The notes under the pieces were generated by a model. The model had not been told where the DNA came from and ran no database searches. It was given only the letters and a program-made list of their open reading frames with translations. This document shows, piece by piece, positions 9,547-18,161 of a stretch of 64,000 nt of DNA. Position 1 is the first letter of the stretch; each line of letters begins with the position of its first letter. The translations under genes were made by a program, and so were the position numbers. Source of the stretch: an uncultured Cytophagales bacterium (GTDB taxonomy: Bacteria > Bacteroidota > Bacteroidia > Cytophagales > Thermonemataceae); NCBI GenBank assembly GCA_937911505.1, contig CALEMF010000112.1, forward strand, positions 19,058 through 83,057, written 5' to 3'.

Positions 9547-9577
9547 TTGGAAGTTTCTAACCAATACTTTAATTTTG
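9547..9577 (+). promoter_or_regulatory. Promoter of tRNA-Lys
   Basis: TTG at 9547-9549 and TAATTTTG at 9570-9577 are separated by 20 bp and match the Bacteroidota -33/-7 consensus. The predicted start is about 9584, roughly 40 nt before the tRNA. Confidence 0.65.
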
Positions 9578-9626
9578 CAACGCAATTAAGGTAAATATGC
9601 TTACAAAAGCAATCATTAGCCGATAA

Positions 9627-9702
9627 GATTCCGTAGCTCAGTTGGTAGAGCATATCCCTTTTAAGGATAGGGTCCTGGGTTCGAGCCCCAGCGGGATCAC
9701 CA
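9627..9702 (+). tRNA. tRNA-Lys (anticodon TTT)
   Basis: A full cloverleaf can be folded. The acceptor stem pairs GATTCCG (9627-9633) with CGGGATC (9692-9698) with one G-U. The D arm GCTC/GAGC and the anticodon stem TATCC/GGATA enclose loop CTTTTAA with anticodon TTT at 9660-9662. The T arm contains GGTTCGAGCC. Discriminator A is at 9699 and the CCA end is encoded at 9700-9702. It is a single isolated gene with its own promoter and a downstream hairpin. Confidence 0.96.
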
Positions 9703-9731
9703 AGAAATAAGAGCGACTGATCTAAGCAGAC

Positions 9732-9787
9732 AAAGTGATGCGATAGTGAAGATTCAGATAAGAATCTAGGCTACCACATCACTTTTT
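9732..9787 (+). terminator. Nested hairpin with T-tail after tRNA-Lys
   Basis: Outer arms AAAGTGATG (9732-9740) and CATCACTTT (9777-9785) pair perfectly and run into a five-T tract. Inside, AGATTC (9750-9755) pairs with GAATCT (9762-9767). The likely role is termination and 3' protection of the tRNA transcript; the long interior is unusual for a simple terminator. Confidence 0.6.
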
Positions 9788-9883
9788 GTATTGATACCGT
9801 CGAAGAAGAATGTTTTCTAAGTTTTTTATTTATGAAACATCCCCTTATTTTTGCTTCTCATTTTGAATCCTTTGTAAAACACG

Positions 9884-10777
9884 ATGAGTCATATTGAGAA
9901 TAGCTACGAAGCACACAAACGTAATTTCAATGAGCGAACAGAAGAAGTAGAGGCGAGGCTATTTCATATTAAGCACCAATCATGTCTTCAATATCAACTA
10001 ATTAAACAAACACTTGATCAACTCTCTCCTTTTTTACAAACACCTGCTAGCTGGCTTACTGTGGGCGATTACAATGGGTTAGAAGCTAATTACTTGCTTA
10101 ATCAAAAACAGCAAGCAGTTGCTTCTGATATATCAGAGTTTTTCTTGAAGGAAGCAAAAATAGCTGGACTTATCGATCAATACAAGACTATCAATGTAGA
10201 AGCCATTGACTACCCAGCAGATACTTTCGACTATGTTTTTTGTAAGGAAGCGTTTCATCATTTTCCGAGAGCCTTTCTAGGGCTTTATGAAATGATCAGA
10301 TGTGCGAAGAAGGCGGCTATCCTCATCGAGCCCATAGATGTTCTTTCTAAAATGCCTACCCTTTTATTTCTGAAAAACGTACTGGATAGAATTGATCCTC
10401 TCCTTATCAATAAAATATGGAAAAATAGGTTTTCCTTTGAGATTGTAGGTAATTATGTATTTAAAGTTTCTGAAAGAGACATAGAGAAAATCGCTATGGG
10501 AATGGGCTTGCCCCTCATTGCCTTTAAAAGAATCAATTTGATTCTTGAACCAAAAATCCCAACAGCAGCACTAACAGAGCCACCTATGAACCAGCGTCAT
10601 TGGAAACGCGTACAGAGAAAAATTAAAAGGAAAAACTTTCTAAGTAAACTTCATATACTTCCTTATAATCATTTGTGTTGTGTAGTTTTCAAAGACGCAC
10701 CTTCACTGACGGTATTGCAACATATGAAACAAGCAGGTTACTTTATTCTCCCCCTTCCCAAAAATCCATACCTATAG
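9884..10777 (+). CDS. Class I SAM-dependent methyltransferase (substrate unknown)
   Basis: The 297-residue cytoplasmic protein has a Rossmann methyltransferase core. The glycine-loop region is WLTVGDYNGLEANYLL (about 58-73), a somewhat weak motif I. An acidic SAM-ribose position follows (ASDISEFF), then DYPADTFDYVFCKEAFHHFPRA, the post-II segment typical of Methyltransf_11 proteins. The C-terminus is extended and basic (WKRVQRKIKRKNF). A possible -7 element TATTTTTG lies at 9846-9853. No neighbour suggests a substrate, though glycan or lipid methylation would fit similar proteins. Confidence 0.75.
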   Translation: MSHIENSYEAHKRNFNERTEEVEARLFHIKHQSCLQYQLIKQTLDQLSPFLQTPASWLTVGDYNGLEANYLLNQKQQAVASDISEFFLKEAKIAGLIDQYKTINVEAIDYPADTFDYVFCKEAFHHFPRAFLGLYEMIRCAKKAAILIEPIDVLSKMPTLLFLKNVLDRIDPLLINKIWKNRFSFEIVGNYVFKVSERDIEKIAMGMGLPLIAFKRINLILEPKIPTAALTEPPMNQRHWKRVQRKIKRKNFLSKLHILPYNHLCCVVFKDAPSLTVLQHMKQAGYFILPLPKNPYL

Positions 10778-10910
10778 TTGTAGGAGGTATTTCCACAATT
10801 GCAAAGCTTATTTTATCTTTTATAATAGCTCCCTGTATCTTTTCTAGGAAATATGTTCATCCCGCAAATTTTTTCTTAATTTTACGATCCTATCGCATTT
10901 AAAAAATTAT

Positions 10911-12140
10911 ATGCTCAACAGAAGAATTCTAAGGGTAAAAGCCATGCAATCTATCTATGCCTTTAAGCAAGCTAAAAGGTCTAACTATTATGTGGCGCAA
11001 GACTATATAAAGGAGCGTTTTCTACCCGACCTCAACTCTATGGAGTTTCAAGACAAAGAACAACTTAAAAAAGATAAATCTCTAGCACTAGAAGTATTCG
11101 AGGAGAGTTATGTTTCTAAAACTATACCTAATACTTTTACAATTTCTACAGAAGTAGAACAAGCTGTAAAAGATGCTATTACTCACTATTTTCAGCTAGT
11201 AGATAAGGACTTGAAGCATTTTGGGAAGATGATGCTTTTTGAAGCAGAGCAAATTTACAACCGCTATATTTCTATTTTTGGTTTATTGATCGCATTAGCT
11301 AGAAAAGTAGAACAGGAAAAAGAGCGCAAACTCCTCAACCCAAATACTGTAAAAAAAGAAGCTGATTACAGGCTGGCTGATAACCAGCTTATTCAACTGC
11401 TCTCTAATACAAAAAGTATTCAAGAAGCTATTACAAGAACAGGCTACCACTGGCACGATGAAGACGATATTATAAAGCAACTACATCGAGAAATTAAAAC
11501 CGATGAGACCTACTTGGCTTACTTAAAGGAGAAAGGTGGTAACTTTACACAAGAAAAAGCGATTGTAGACCATATTTTACGTACTTACGTCTTTAAGAAG
11601 AATGTAGAGACTACCATACAAGATGAACAAGGTAACTTTGAATCTAAAGAAGAAATTCCTTTTATGTATGCCTTCTTCGAAGACAAAGACCTGAACTGGA
11701 CAGAGAATAGAGAGATTGTTAAAAGTATGGTGCTCAAAACCATCAAAAATATTACTGAAATAGAGGAAGAACAAGTACAGCTTGTCGATCTGTCACCCGA
11801 CTGGGAAACAGATAAAGCCTTCTTCGTAGACCTTTACTACCAAACACTTTATAATGAAGAGGAATATGAACAACTTATTTCTGAGAAAACTAAGAATTGG
11901 AAAGCAGACAGACTTGCTTTGGTAGACAAAGTGATTTTAGAAATGGCAATGACGGAAATTATTCACTGTCACAGTATTCCTGTCAAGGTAAGCATCAATG
12001 AGTATATTGAGCTATCTAAAAAATACAGTACTCCCAAGAGTAAGCAATTTGTCAATGGATTATTAGATGTCATTGCAAATGACCTTGTAAAAAAAGGAAA
12101 AGTGAAGAAAAGTGGACGTGGTTTGATCGATAATAAATAG
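10911..12140 (+). CDS. nusB: Transcription antitermination factor NusB (long Bacteroidota form)
   Basis: NusB binds NusE (S10) and boxA RNA in the antitermination complex that keeps rRNA transcription processive. The protein is 409 residues, much longer than the ~140-residue enterobacterial form, as is usual in this phylum. The start MLNRRILRVKAMQSIYAF is the classic NusB N-terminus. The helical NusB core is at the C-terminus (DRLALVDKVILEMAMTEI...PVKVSINEYIELSKKYSTPKSKQFVNGLLD). The middle ~250 residues are a lineage-specific insertion. It is followed after about 75 bp by the YtxH gene. Confidence 0.93.
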   Translation: MLNRRILRVKAMQSIYAFKQAKRSNYYVAQDYIKERFLPDLNSMEFQDKEQLKKDKSLALEVFEESYVSKTIPNTFTISTEVEQAVKDAITHYFQLVDKDLKHFGKMMLFEAEQIYNRYISIFGLLIALARKVEQEKERKLLNPNTVKKEADYRLADNQLIQLLSNTKSIQEAITRTGYHWHDEDDIIKQLHREIKTDETYLAYLKEKGGNFTQEKAIVDHILRTYVFKKNVETTIQDEQGNFESKEEIPFMYAFFEDKDLNWTENREIVKSMVLKTIKNITEIEEEQVQLVDLSPDWETDKAFFVDLYYQTLYNEEEYEQLISEKTKNWKADRLALVDKVILEMAMTEIIHCHSIPVKVSINEYIELSKKYSTPKSKQFVNGLLDVIANDLVKKGKVKKSGRGLIDNK

Positions 12141-12173
12141 TCTATATTATTTACTTTCCTGTAGATAGATTTT

Positions 12174-12181
12174 TAAATTTG
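12174..12181 (+). promoter_or_regulatory. Possible -7 promoter element before the YtxH gene
   Basis: TAAATTTG matches TAnnTTTG exactly, 34 bp before the ATG. No convincing -33 TTTG is present at the right distance. Confidence 0.35.
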
Positions 12182-12215
12182 CTAGTATACATTAATTTTT
12201 GTGATTACATTGCTT

Positions 12216-12518
12216 ATGGAAAGTAATAGAAAAAAAGACCATTTCTTGTTAGGTGTATTTCTTGGAGCAGCTACCGGTACACTTCTCGGGCTCCTTTATG
12301 CGCCACAAGATGGTAAAGTAACTCGGAAAAAGCTTACTTATCAACTAACCAAACTTCGAGAGAAGTTACAGGTATACTTGCAAGACCTTGCTGAAGGAAA
12401 AGAAGAGCACGTGAGTTTAGCACGTACACAAGGCCAAAAAGTAGTAACAGAAGCGAAGCAAAAGGCAGAGCAATTACTTCGAGATGTAGAATCGCTCATG
12501 GAACAAGTGAAGCCGTAA
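12216..12518 (+). CDS. YtxH-domain protein
   Basis: The 100-residue protein starts at ATG 12216 (the frame extends to a GTG at 12201, but ATG gives the usual start). A single membrane segment with small residues (FLLGVFLGAATGTLLGLLYAP) is followed by QDGKVTRKKLTYQ and a charged coiled coil. This is the pattern of YtxH proteins, small membrane-anchored proteins of unclear function, sometimes stress related. It sits between nusB and the isocitrate dehydrogenase gene. Confidence 0.82.
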   Translation: MESNRKKDHFLLGVFLGAATGTLLGLLYAPQDGKVTRKKLTYQLTKLREKLQVYLQDLAEGKEEHVSLARTQGQKVVTEAKQKAEQLLRDVESLMEQVKP

Positions 12519-12571
12519 TCTGCTTTAAACAACTTTACAAGCAACCAGATACACACTAAAATCATTTTCTT

Positions 12572-13573
12572 ATGCAAACTGTTACACTCATTCCTGGTGA
12601 TGGAATAGGGCCTGAGATTGTAGAGGCTGTCAAACAAATCTTTGAGGCAGCGAAAGCACCCATTCAATGGGAAGAAGAACTTGCTGGTGAAACAGCCTTA
12701 GCACAAAAAGGCGACCTCATCCCTACTTCTCTTACAGATTCTATTACTCACCATAAGGTAGCACTTAAAGGTCCTTTAGCTACACCTGTAGGAAAAGGCT
12801 TTAAGAGTATTAATGTATCTTTACGCCAGAAATTTGAACTATATCAAAATATTCGCCCTTGTATTTCTACAGTGGGTATTGATACTAAATTCGATCAAGT
12901 TAATACCGTTTTGTTTCGAGAAAATACAGAAGGGCTCTACTCAGGTTTGAGTTATTACGATGAACGATTGAAAATAGTAGACAGTATCAGCCGTATCTCT
13001 TGGAGTGGTTGTACTAGAATTGTGAAGGCTGCCTTTGATTATGCACAGAAAAACAATAGAAAGAAAGTAACCGTTGTACATAAAGCAAACATACTCAAGC
13101 GATCAGGTGGTATGATGCTAGAGGCTGCTAGTACCATTTCTAAAGATTATCCATCTCTTACTTGGGACGATAAGATCGTAGATAACATGTGTATGCAACT
13201 AGTCATACGTCCTGAGCAATTTGATGTAATTGTTACCTCTAACTTGTTCGGCGATATCTTGTCAGATCTATGTGCTGGTTTAGTTGGCGGCTTAGGGGTA
13301 GTAGCAGGAGCCAATATTGGTGATGGATGCGCCATATTTGAAGCAGTTCACGGTACGGCTCCCGATATTGCGGGAAAAGGCATTGCCAACCCTACAGCCC
13401 TATTGAGATCAGCGGTTATGATGCTTGAGTATTTGGATGAGATAACCATAGCACAGAAAATTAACCAAGCCATCGACAAAACCCTTGCTCAAGTAGAACA
13501 GCGTACGGGTGACTTAGGTGGTAAGGCTAACACACAACAGTTCACAGAATACGTAATTCAAAATATAGTTTAA
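12572..13573 (+). CDS. Isocitrate dehydrogenase (isocitrate/isopropylmalate dehydrogenase family, probably NAD-dependent)
   Basis: This beta-decarboxylating dehydrogenase is predicted to turn isocitrate into 2-oxoglutarate in the TCA cycle. The 333-residue protein has the N-terminal TLIPGDGIGPEIV motif, substrate loop KSINVSLRQKFELYQNIRP, FRENTEGLYSG, and the metal-binding segment NLFGDILSDLCAGLVGGLGV. The KSxNVxLR loop is that of isocitrate rather than isopropylmalate dehydrogenases. The length is short, like NAD-type and mitochondrial-type subunits. Homoisocitrate or isopropylmalate activity cannot be fully excluded without alignment. The DUF1573 lipoprotein gene starts 13 bp downstream. 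Confidence 0.87.
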   Translation: MQTVTLIPGDGIGPEIVEAVKQIFEAAKAPIQWEEELAGETALAQKGDLIPTSLTDSITHHKVALKGPLATPVGKGFKSINVSLRQKFELYQNIRPCISTVGIDTKFDQVNTVLFRENTEGLYSGLSYYDERLKIVDSISRISWSGCTRIVKAAFDYAQKNNRKKVTVVHKANILKRSGGMMLEAASTISKDYPSLTWDDKIVDNMCMQLVIRPEQFDVIVTSNLFGDILSDLCAGLVGGLGVVAGANIGDGCAIFEAVHGTAPDIAGKGIANPTALLRSAVMMLEYLDEITIAQKINQAIDKTLAQVEQRTGDLGGKANTQQFTEYVIQNIV

Positions 13574-13586
13574 ACCTCTATATCAC

Positions 13587-14102
13587 ATGAAAAAAATAAG
13601 TTTAATGCTCGTAATGGCACTCGCATTGGGTGCTTGTAGCACAGAAAAGACAGAAGAAGCCACTACTTCTTCAGAGAAAGAAGCGGTAGAAGTACAGGAA
13701 GTAAATCAACCTAATGAGCAAAGTGCTGAAGCGGCCTCAGAAGGAAGATTTGCTGCTTATGAATTTGAGAGTAATGATTACGATTTCGGCAAAGTAGACG
13801 AAGGTACTATTGTAGAGCATACTTTCCGCTTTAAAAATGTAGGAGAAGTACCTCTAGTAGTACAAGAAGCTAAGGGCTCTTGTGGCTGTACTGTACCAGA
13901 AAAGCCTGAAAATCCCATTCCTGTGGGTGAATATGGAGAAATTAAGGTAAAGTTCAACTCTCAAGGTCGTACTGGCTCACAAAGCAAGACAGTTACACTT
14001 ACTTCCAATACTAACCCAGAAAAGATGGTACTTAAAATCACAGGGTTTGTAGAAGGAAGCGCTCAGAACCTAAAAAATATGAAAGGTCCTGTAAGACAAT
14101 AA
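13587..14102 (+). CDS. DUF1573 lipoprotein
   Basis: The 171-residue protein has a type II signal peptide with lipobox LGAC, then a Glu/Ser/Thr-rich linker and one DUF1573 immunoglobulin-like domain (about 60-155). Characteristic parts are DFGKVDEGTIVEHTFRFKNVG and GSCGCTVPEKPENPIPVGEYGEIKVKFNSQGRTG. The CGC motif is standard for the family. It is probably a periplasmic or surface lipoprotein of unknown function. The next gene, yajC, follows after a hairpin at 14115-14147. Confidence 0.9.
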   Translation: MKKISLMLVMALALGACSTEKTEEATTSSEKEAVEVQEVNQPNEQSAEAASEGRFAAYEFESNDYDFGKVDEGTIVEHTFRFKNVGEVPLVVQEAKGSCGCTVPEKPENPIPVGEYGEIKVKFNSQGRTGSQSKTVTLTSNTNPEKMVLKITGFVEGSAQNLKNMKGPVRQ

Positions 14103-14114
14103 GTTTTTAACTAT

Positions 14115-14147
14115 GGGTATTTCTCTCGTAAAGAGGAGATACCCTTT
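14115..14147 (+). terminator. Hairpin between DUF1573 gene and yajC
   Basis: GGGTAT (14115-14120) pairs with ATACCC (14139-14144), extended inward by weaker TTCTCT/AGAGGA pairing, and is followed by TTT. It is a partial terminator or attenuator. Confidence 0.45.
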
Positions 14148-14162
14148 ACTCATATATTAGAC

Positions 14163-14513
14163 ATGTGGCATCTTATATTATTACAAGCAAATACCAGTAG
14201 TGGTACGGGGGGACTAGCCAACCTTTTACTCATTGGTGGAATGATTATCGTATTCTACTTCTTTATGATCCGCCCTCAGCAAAAGCGCCAAAAAGAACAG
14301 AAGAAATTTAGAGAATCTCTTAAAGTTGGAAGTAAAGTAGTTACCATAGGAGGGATGCACGGAAAAATCATTTCCATGCAAGAAGAGACTATTGTACTGG
14401 AAGTTGATAGAAGTACAAAACTCACCTTCGAAAAGAGTGCTGTTTCAGCAGAAGCTTCTAAGAAATTTTATGCAGAAGCTTCTGAAGACAAGAAGAAGTT
14501 GGTTAGCACTTAA
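14163..14513 (+). CDS. yajC: Preprotein translocase subunit YajC
   Basis: YajC is an inner-membrane partner of SecDF that assists protein export. The 116-residue protein has one transmembrane helix (about 18-37, LLIGGMIIVFYFFMI) followed immediately by the family signature RPQQKRQKEQKKF. The cytosolic KVGSKVVTIGGMHGKI motif is also present. Length and topology are normal. A T-tailed hairpin follows the stop codon. SecDF itself is not in the window. Confidence 0.95.
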   Translation: MWHLILLQANTSSGTGGLANLLLIGGMIIVFYFFMIRPQQKRQKEQKKFRESLKVGSKVVTIGGMHGKIISMQEETIVLEVDRSTKLTFEKSAVSAEASKKFYAEASEDKKKLVST

Positions 14514-14547
14514 CTAGCCAATAAGTCTATGGTTAGCTATTTTTTTA
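14514..14547 (+). terminator. Terminator after yajC
   Basis: TAGCCA (14515-14520) pairs with TGGTTA (14530-14535, one G-U) and a seven-T run follows (14541-14546 and flanks). It is a rho-independent terminator of moderate strength, so the YbbR-like gene may need its own promoter. Confidence 0.55.
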
Positions 14548-14565
14548 TTTAACAATTCAGAGAAA

Positions 14566-15531
14566 ATGGTATATTTTCGGAATATCTTCCATTGGCTTCT
14601 CAACTCAAAACCTTCTACAAACAGTGATTGGCAAGCGATCACTGTTTGTGTTGTGGCAGCAGCTACCTTCTGGTTTCTCTATAATATGAACCTTGAACAC
14701 GTCACAGACCTTTCCTACAAGGTAGTTTTTCAAGATGAGCAAACACGTGCCTTACCCGACTCCAATGCTTTTGTACAATTTAAGGTAACAGGCACTGGAT
14801 GGAATCTATTACGTGAGCAATTGAAAGATCAAGAACGTATCATTTACTACAAAATTAATCGTAAGCAAAATACAAAGTTTGTACTAGCTAATAATTTACG
14901 AAAAACACTTAATCAAGAGCTTACTGATGGCCTCAAAATAGGTGAGATTGTACAAGACACTTTCTCCATTAACTTTGAGCAAATTATTTCTAAACGTATC
15001 CCTGTATTACTCAATACAGCAAGCATTCAACTTAAAGAAAATGTGCGTATTACTAGCGATATCAATGTTGAACCCAGTATTGTACTCATTACAGGCTCTT
15101 TAAAACGCATCAATCCTATTGATTCTATTGTCATTGATATCGCACAATTCAATGTTAGTAAAGACTTTGATCGAAGATTCTCAGTGGCTAACTTTTTAGA
15201 TGGTAAAATAGAGACTGTCCCAAAAGAAGTCCGGGTGAGTTTTCAAGTAGATGAGTTTCTAACCAAAATTGTGAGTGTTCCCATAGAAAAGAGTAACTTT
15301 TCGGAAAGTAGTAGTTTTACCCTCACTCAAGAGACCACAGAAGTAATTTTTGTATGTAAAGCGCAAGAAGAAGAGCAAATAAACTTAGGAGATTTTCGGG
15401 TAGTTGCTGACTTTTATAAAATAGATTTACAAGATACCACGCTTACACTCTCGTTGGAACGAGCACCTGAAGGTGTAAGAGAAGCAAAAATTAATAACAA
15501 AGTAGTCCAACTAGCTTACAAAGAACCTTGA
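14566..15531 (+). CDS. YbbR-like (CdaR family) membrane-anchored protein
   Basis: The 321-residue protein has an N-terminal membrane anchor (about 24-41, AITVCVVAAATFWFLYNM) and repeated YbbR beta domains, with KRIPVLLNTASIQLKENVRITSDINVEPSIVLITG as the clearest. In Firmicutes YbbR proteins (CdaR) regulate the diadenylate cyclase CdaA. No cdaA is next to it here, so the role is only inferred. Its TGA stop overlaps the TTG start of coaE by two bases, indicating translational coupling. Confidence 0.85.
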   Translation: MVYFRNIFHWLLNSKPSTNSDWQAITVCVVAAATFWFLYNMNLEHVTDLSYKVVFQDEQTRALPDSNAFVQFKVTGTGWNLLREQLKDQERIIYYKINRKQNTKFVLANNLRKTLNQELTDGLKIGEIVQDTFSINFEQIISKRIPVLLNTASIQLKENVRITSDINVEPSIVLITGSLKRINPIDSIVIDIAQFNVSKDFDRRFSVANFLDGKIETVPKEVRVSFQVDEFLTKIVSVPIEKSNFSESSSFTLTQETTEVIFVCKAQEEEQINLGDFRVVADFYKIDLQDTTLTLSLERAPEGVREAKINNKVVQLAYKEP

Positions 15532-16118
15532 CACCACTACAAATAGGCATTACAGGAGGCATAGGCTCTGGTAAGAGCATTATATGTAAAGTATTCCGAC
15601 ACTTAGGCGTACCTACTTATGATGCTGATACCCGTGCAAAATATCTTATGAATACCCAAGAAGCTTTAAAAAGCGCTATTCAAGAGAATTTTGGAGAAGA
15701 AAGCTACCAGAATGGGCAGCTTAATAGAAAGTACTTGGCCTCAAAAGTCTTCAATGATTCTCAACAAGTGACCCTGCTCAATCAACTCGTTCATCCGAAG
15801 GTAGCAGAAGATTACGCTACTTGGGTTGTTGGGCATGCTGGCGTTCCTTACGTTATTAAAGAAGCTGCATTGCTGATAGAAACTGGTTCTTACAAGCACC
15901 TAAGAGCACTTATTACGGTCTCTGCTTCTGAAAAAATACGTATGCAAAGAATCAAGGCTCGTGATCCGCATCGTTCTGAAAAAGAGATCAAGGCTATTAT
16001 GCAGAAGCAGCTTTCGGATGAAGAAAGGCAAAAAGTAGCTGATTATACAATTGATAATGCGGGTACTTTACTCATTATTCCGCAAGTTCTTCAATTACAT
16101 CATACTTTTCTCCAGTAG
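15528..16118 (+). CDS. coaE: Dephospho-CoA kinase
   Basis: CoaE carries out the last step of coenzyme A synthesis, phosphorylating the ribose 3'-OH of dephospho-CoA. The 196-residue protein has P-loop GITGGIGSGKS at residues 8-18, the substrate segment DADTRAKYLM, HPKV, and a lid KIRMQRIKARDPHRSE. The start is a TTG at 15528 that overlaps the upstream stop. It is chosen because it gives the expected short N-terminus before the P-loop and there is no ATG in a suitable place. Confidence 0.94.
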   Translation: MTPLQIGITGGIGSGKSIICKVFRHLGVPTYDADTRAKYLMNTQEALKSAIQENFGEESYQNGQLNRKYLASKVFNDSQQVTLLNQLVHPKVAEDYATWVVGHAGVPYVIKEAALLIETGSYKHLRALITVSASEKIRMQRIKARDPHRSEKEIKAIMQKQLSDEERQKVADYTIDNAGTLLIIPQVLQLHHTFLQ

Positions 16119-16243
16119 TAAAAGCTTATTTCCCTAAACAATCATTACATTTTGCTATTTATAGTAAACGTAAATAGTCAACAAAAAGAGAGAACGTTTT
16201 TTATTTATACCTCTTTTCGCTATTTTAGAAAGATATAAATACT

Positions 16244-16699
16244 ATGACCGACGAAATTAGAAAAGCTTATTCAAAAGCGAGCGATAGCGCTACTGCCACA
16301 CAACAACTTGCGCAGCTTATCAAACAACAGCCACAGCAACACCCAGTTATTTTAGCCTACAAAGCAGTGGTAGAAGCCCTAAAAGCTAAGTTTGTTTGGT
16401 TGCCTTTTCAGAAAATGTCGCACTTAAATACCATGCGTAATCTGTTTCATAAAGCAGTTGAAGGAGCGGAAGATAACATTGAGATTCGATTTCTGCGCTT
16501 TTCTATACAAGCCAACCTACCAACTATTCTGATGCAAAGCCCCAACCTGAAGGAGGATAAAAGCGTAATTATAGAAAACATAGATAGTAGTACGCTGAGT
16601 GTTCCTTTTAAAGAGGCCATTGTCGATTTTTTGGTGGATTCTGGAGAGTGTACAGAAAAAGAAATTGAAATTTTGAGAAACAAATTGATCTCTAAATGA
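16244..16699 (+). CDS. Conserved helical protein of unknown function
   Basis: The 151-residue protein is predicted to be mostly alpha-helical, cytoplasmic and without membrane segments. I do not recognise a named family. Notable segments are VILAYKAVVEALKAKFVWLPFQKMSHLNTM and the regularly charged C-terminus. It ends about 50 bp before ispH on the same strand. Codon use matches the region, so it is very probably a real gene; no function can be assigned. Confidence 0.7.
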   Translation: MTDEIRKAYSKASDSATATQQLAQLIKQQPQQHPVILAYKAVVEALKAKFVWLPFQKMSHLNTMRNLFHKAVEGAEDNIEIRFLRFSIQANLPTILMQSPNLKEDKSVIIENIDSSTLSVPFKEAIVDFLVDSGECTEKEIEILRNKLISK

Positions 16700-16749
16700 T
16701 TATATAAACATACTACGGCTATTCTATACCCATTTCACTTTTTCTATAT

Positions 16750-17595
16750 ATGCTAAATTTGCAAGTTACAATAGACAAACATTCAGGCTTTTGCTTTGGT
16801 GTAGTGTATGCTATAGAGATGGCAGAGGAAATTCTGGCACAAGAGGAACAGCTTTACTGTTTAGGTGATATAGTACACAATGACGAGGAGGTTCATCGCC
16901 TTGAAGCAAAGGGATTAAAAATCATTACCCATAACGATCTAGAGCATCTATACGATGTAAAGGTATTGATTCGTGCCCACGGCGAGCCGCCCTCTACTTA
17001 TGAAATTGCCCTCAAGAATAATCTTATTCTCATTGATGCTTCTTGTCCAGTGGTTTTGAAGCTACAAAATCGCATCAAAAACTCTTACGATAAGAAAGAA
17101 AAGATATACATATACGGGAAGCACGGTCATGCAGAGATCATTGGTCTTTTAGGACAAACCAGCAATGAAGCCGTTATTTTCCAAGACTTGGAAGAGCTAG
17201 AACTTTCTACCTTGCCGAGCAATATTACCTTGTATAGCCAGACTACAAAAAGTACTGATAAGTTTTATCAAATAAAGGCGCAGCTCGAAGGCATGGGTAT
17301 TGAGGTAAACGCTAACGATACGATTTGTCGGCAAGTCTCTAATAGAGATGCCGAGTTGAGAGATTTTGCACAGAAGTTTGATAAGATTATCTTTGTAGCA
17401 GGAACCAAATCTTCCAACGGAAAGGTTCTGTACAATGTTTGTAGGAGTACTAATGAAAACAGCCATTTCATTTCTAAAGCTGAAGAACTACAGATGGAAT
17501 GGTTTGCTCCCGATAACTCAGTAGGTATTTGCGGGGCTACCTCTACACCTATGTGGTTAATGGAGCAAGTAAAAGATGTTTTGGAAAAACTTTAG
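16750..17595 (+). CDS. ispH: 4-hydroxy-3-methylbut-2-enyl diphosphate reductase
   Basis: IspH is the last enzyme of the MEP pathway. It reduces HMBPP to isopentenyl and dimethylallyl diphosphate with a [4Fe-4S] cluster. The 281-residue protein keeps the three cluster cysteines in order: Cys15 in GFCFGV, Cys99 in DASCPVV and Cys193 in DTICRQVSNRD. It ends with GICGATSTPMWLMEQV. The protein lacks extra domains. A carotenoid hydroxylase gene starts 17 bp downstream, which links isoprenoid supply to pigment synthesis. Confidence 0.95.
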   Translation: MLNLQVTIDKHSGFCFGVVYAIEMAEEILAQEEQLYCLGDIVHNDEEVHRLEAKGLKIITHNDLEHLYDVKVLIRAHGEPPSTYEIALKNNLILIDASCPVVLKLQNRIKNSYDKKEKIYIYGKHGHAEIIGLLGQTSNEAVIFQDLEELELSTLPSNITLYSQTTKSTDKFYQIKAQLEGMGIEVNANDTICRQVSNRDAELRDFAQKFDKIIFVAGTKSSNGKVLYNVCRSTNENSHFISKAEELQMEWFAPDNSVGICGATSTPMWLMEQVKDVLEKL

Positions 17596-17612
17596 ACGTC
17601 TTAATTACCTTT

Positions 17613-18071
17613 ATGAATACATTTATACACTTATCTATACTTATAGGCACCTTCTTTTTAATGGAAGGCGTAGCATGGGCCACACATAAGTACATTATGC
17701 ATGGTTTTTTGTGGAATTGGCATAAGTCACATCATACACCACACGATCAATTTCTAGAAAAAAACGATTTGTTCGCTGTTGTATTTAGCCTGCCTGCTAT
17801 CTTACTCATTGTTATTGGATTTGAAATTCCTAGCCTTGCTTTATTGAAGTGGGTAGGATTTGGAATTACCGCTTACGGTGTATTTTATATCATATTCCAC
17901 GACATTATTGTACATAGAAGGATCAAAATTAGATTTATGGCGCGCAGTCGTTATATGAAGCGTATGATACGAGCACACAAAATTCACCATAAGTATTTGG
18001 CAAAGCATGGGGCTGAAGCTTTTGGTTTTTTATATGCTCCCAAAAAGTATGATCCACATCATCAAAAATAA
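17613..18071 (+). CDS. crtZ: Beta-carotene hydroxylase (CrtZ-type, fatty acid hydroxylase superfamily)
   Basis: This is a membrane di-iron hydroxylase predicted to add 3-OH groups to beta-carotene rings (zeaxanthin formation). Translation from ATG 17613 gives 152 residues; the frame remains open further upstream inside ispH, but only this ATG gives a normal membrane N-terminus. All four His clusters are present: HKYIMH (25-30), HKSHH (37-41), HDIIVHRR (96-103) and HKIHHKY (122-128). Hydrophobic helices lie between them. It is placed directly after ispH. Other crt genes are not in the window. Confidence 0.88.
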   Translation: MNTFIHLSILIGTFFLMEGVAWATHKYIMHGFLWNWHKSHHTPHDQFLEKNDLFAVVFSLPAILLIVIGFEIPSLALLKWVGFGITAYGVFYIIFHDIIVHRRIKIRFMARSRYMKRMIRAHKIHHKYLAKHGAEAFGFLYAPKKYDPHHQK

Positions 18072-18161
18072 GAAGTGAACATTTGCTATTTCTCGCTAGC
18101 TTTAGTACATTTTGGTATAAGTTAAACAGTAAAATATAATTACCCATCTTTATTAATTCCT

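Noticed and set aside
10675..10902. Extra small gene after the methyltransferase
   Set aside because: It overlaps the methyltransferase 3' end in another frame and its remainder is AT-rich intergenic sequence with poor codon use.
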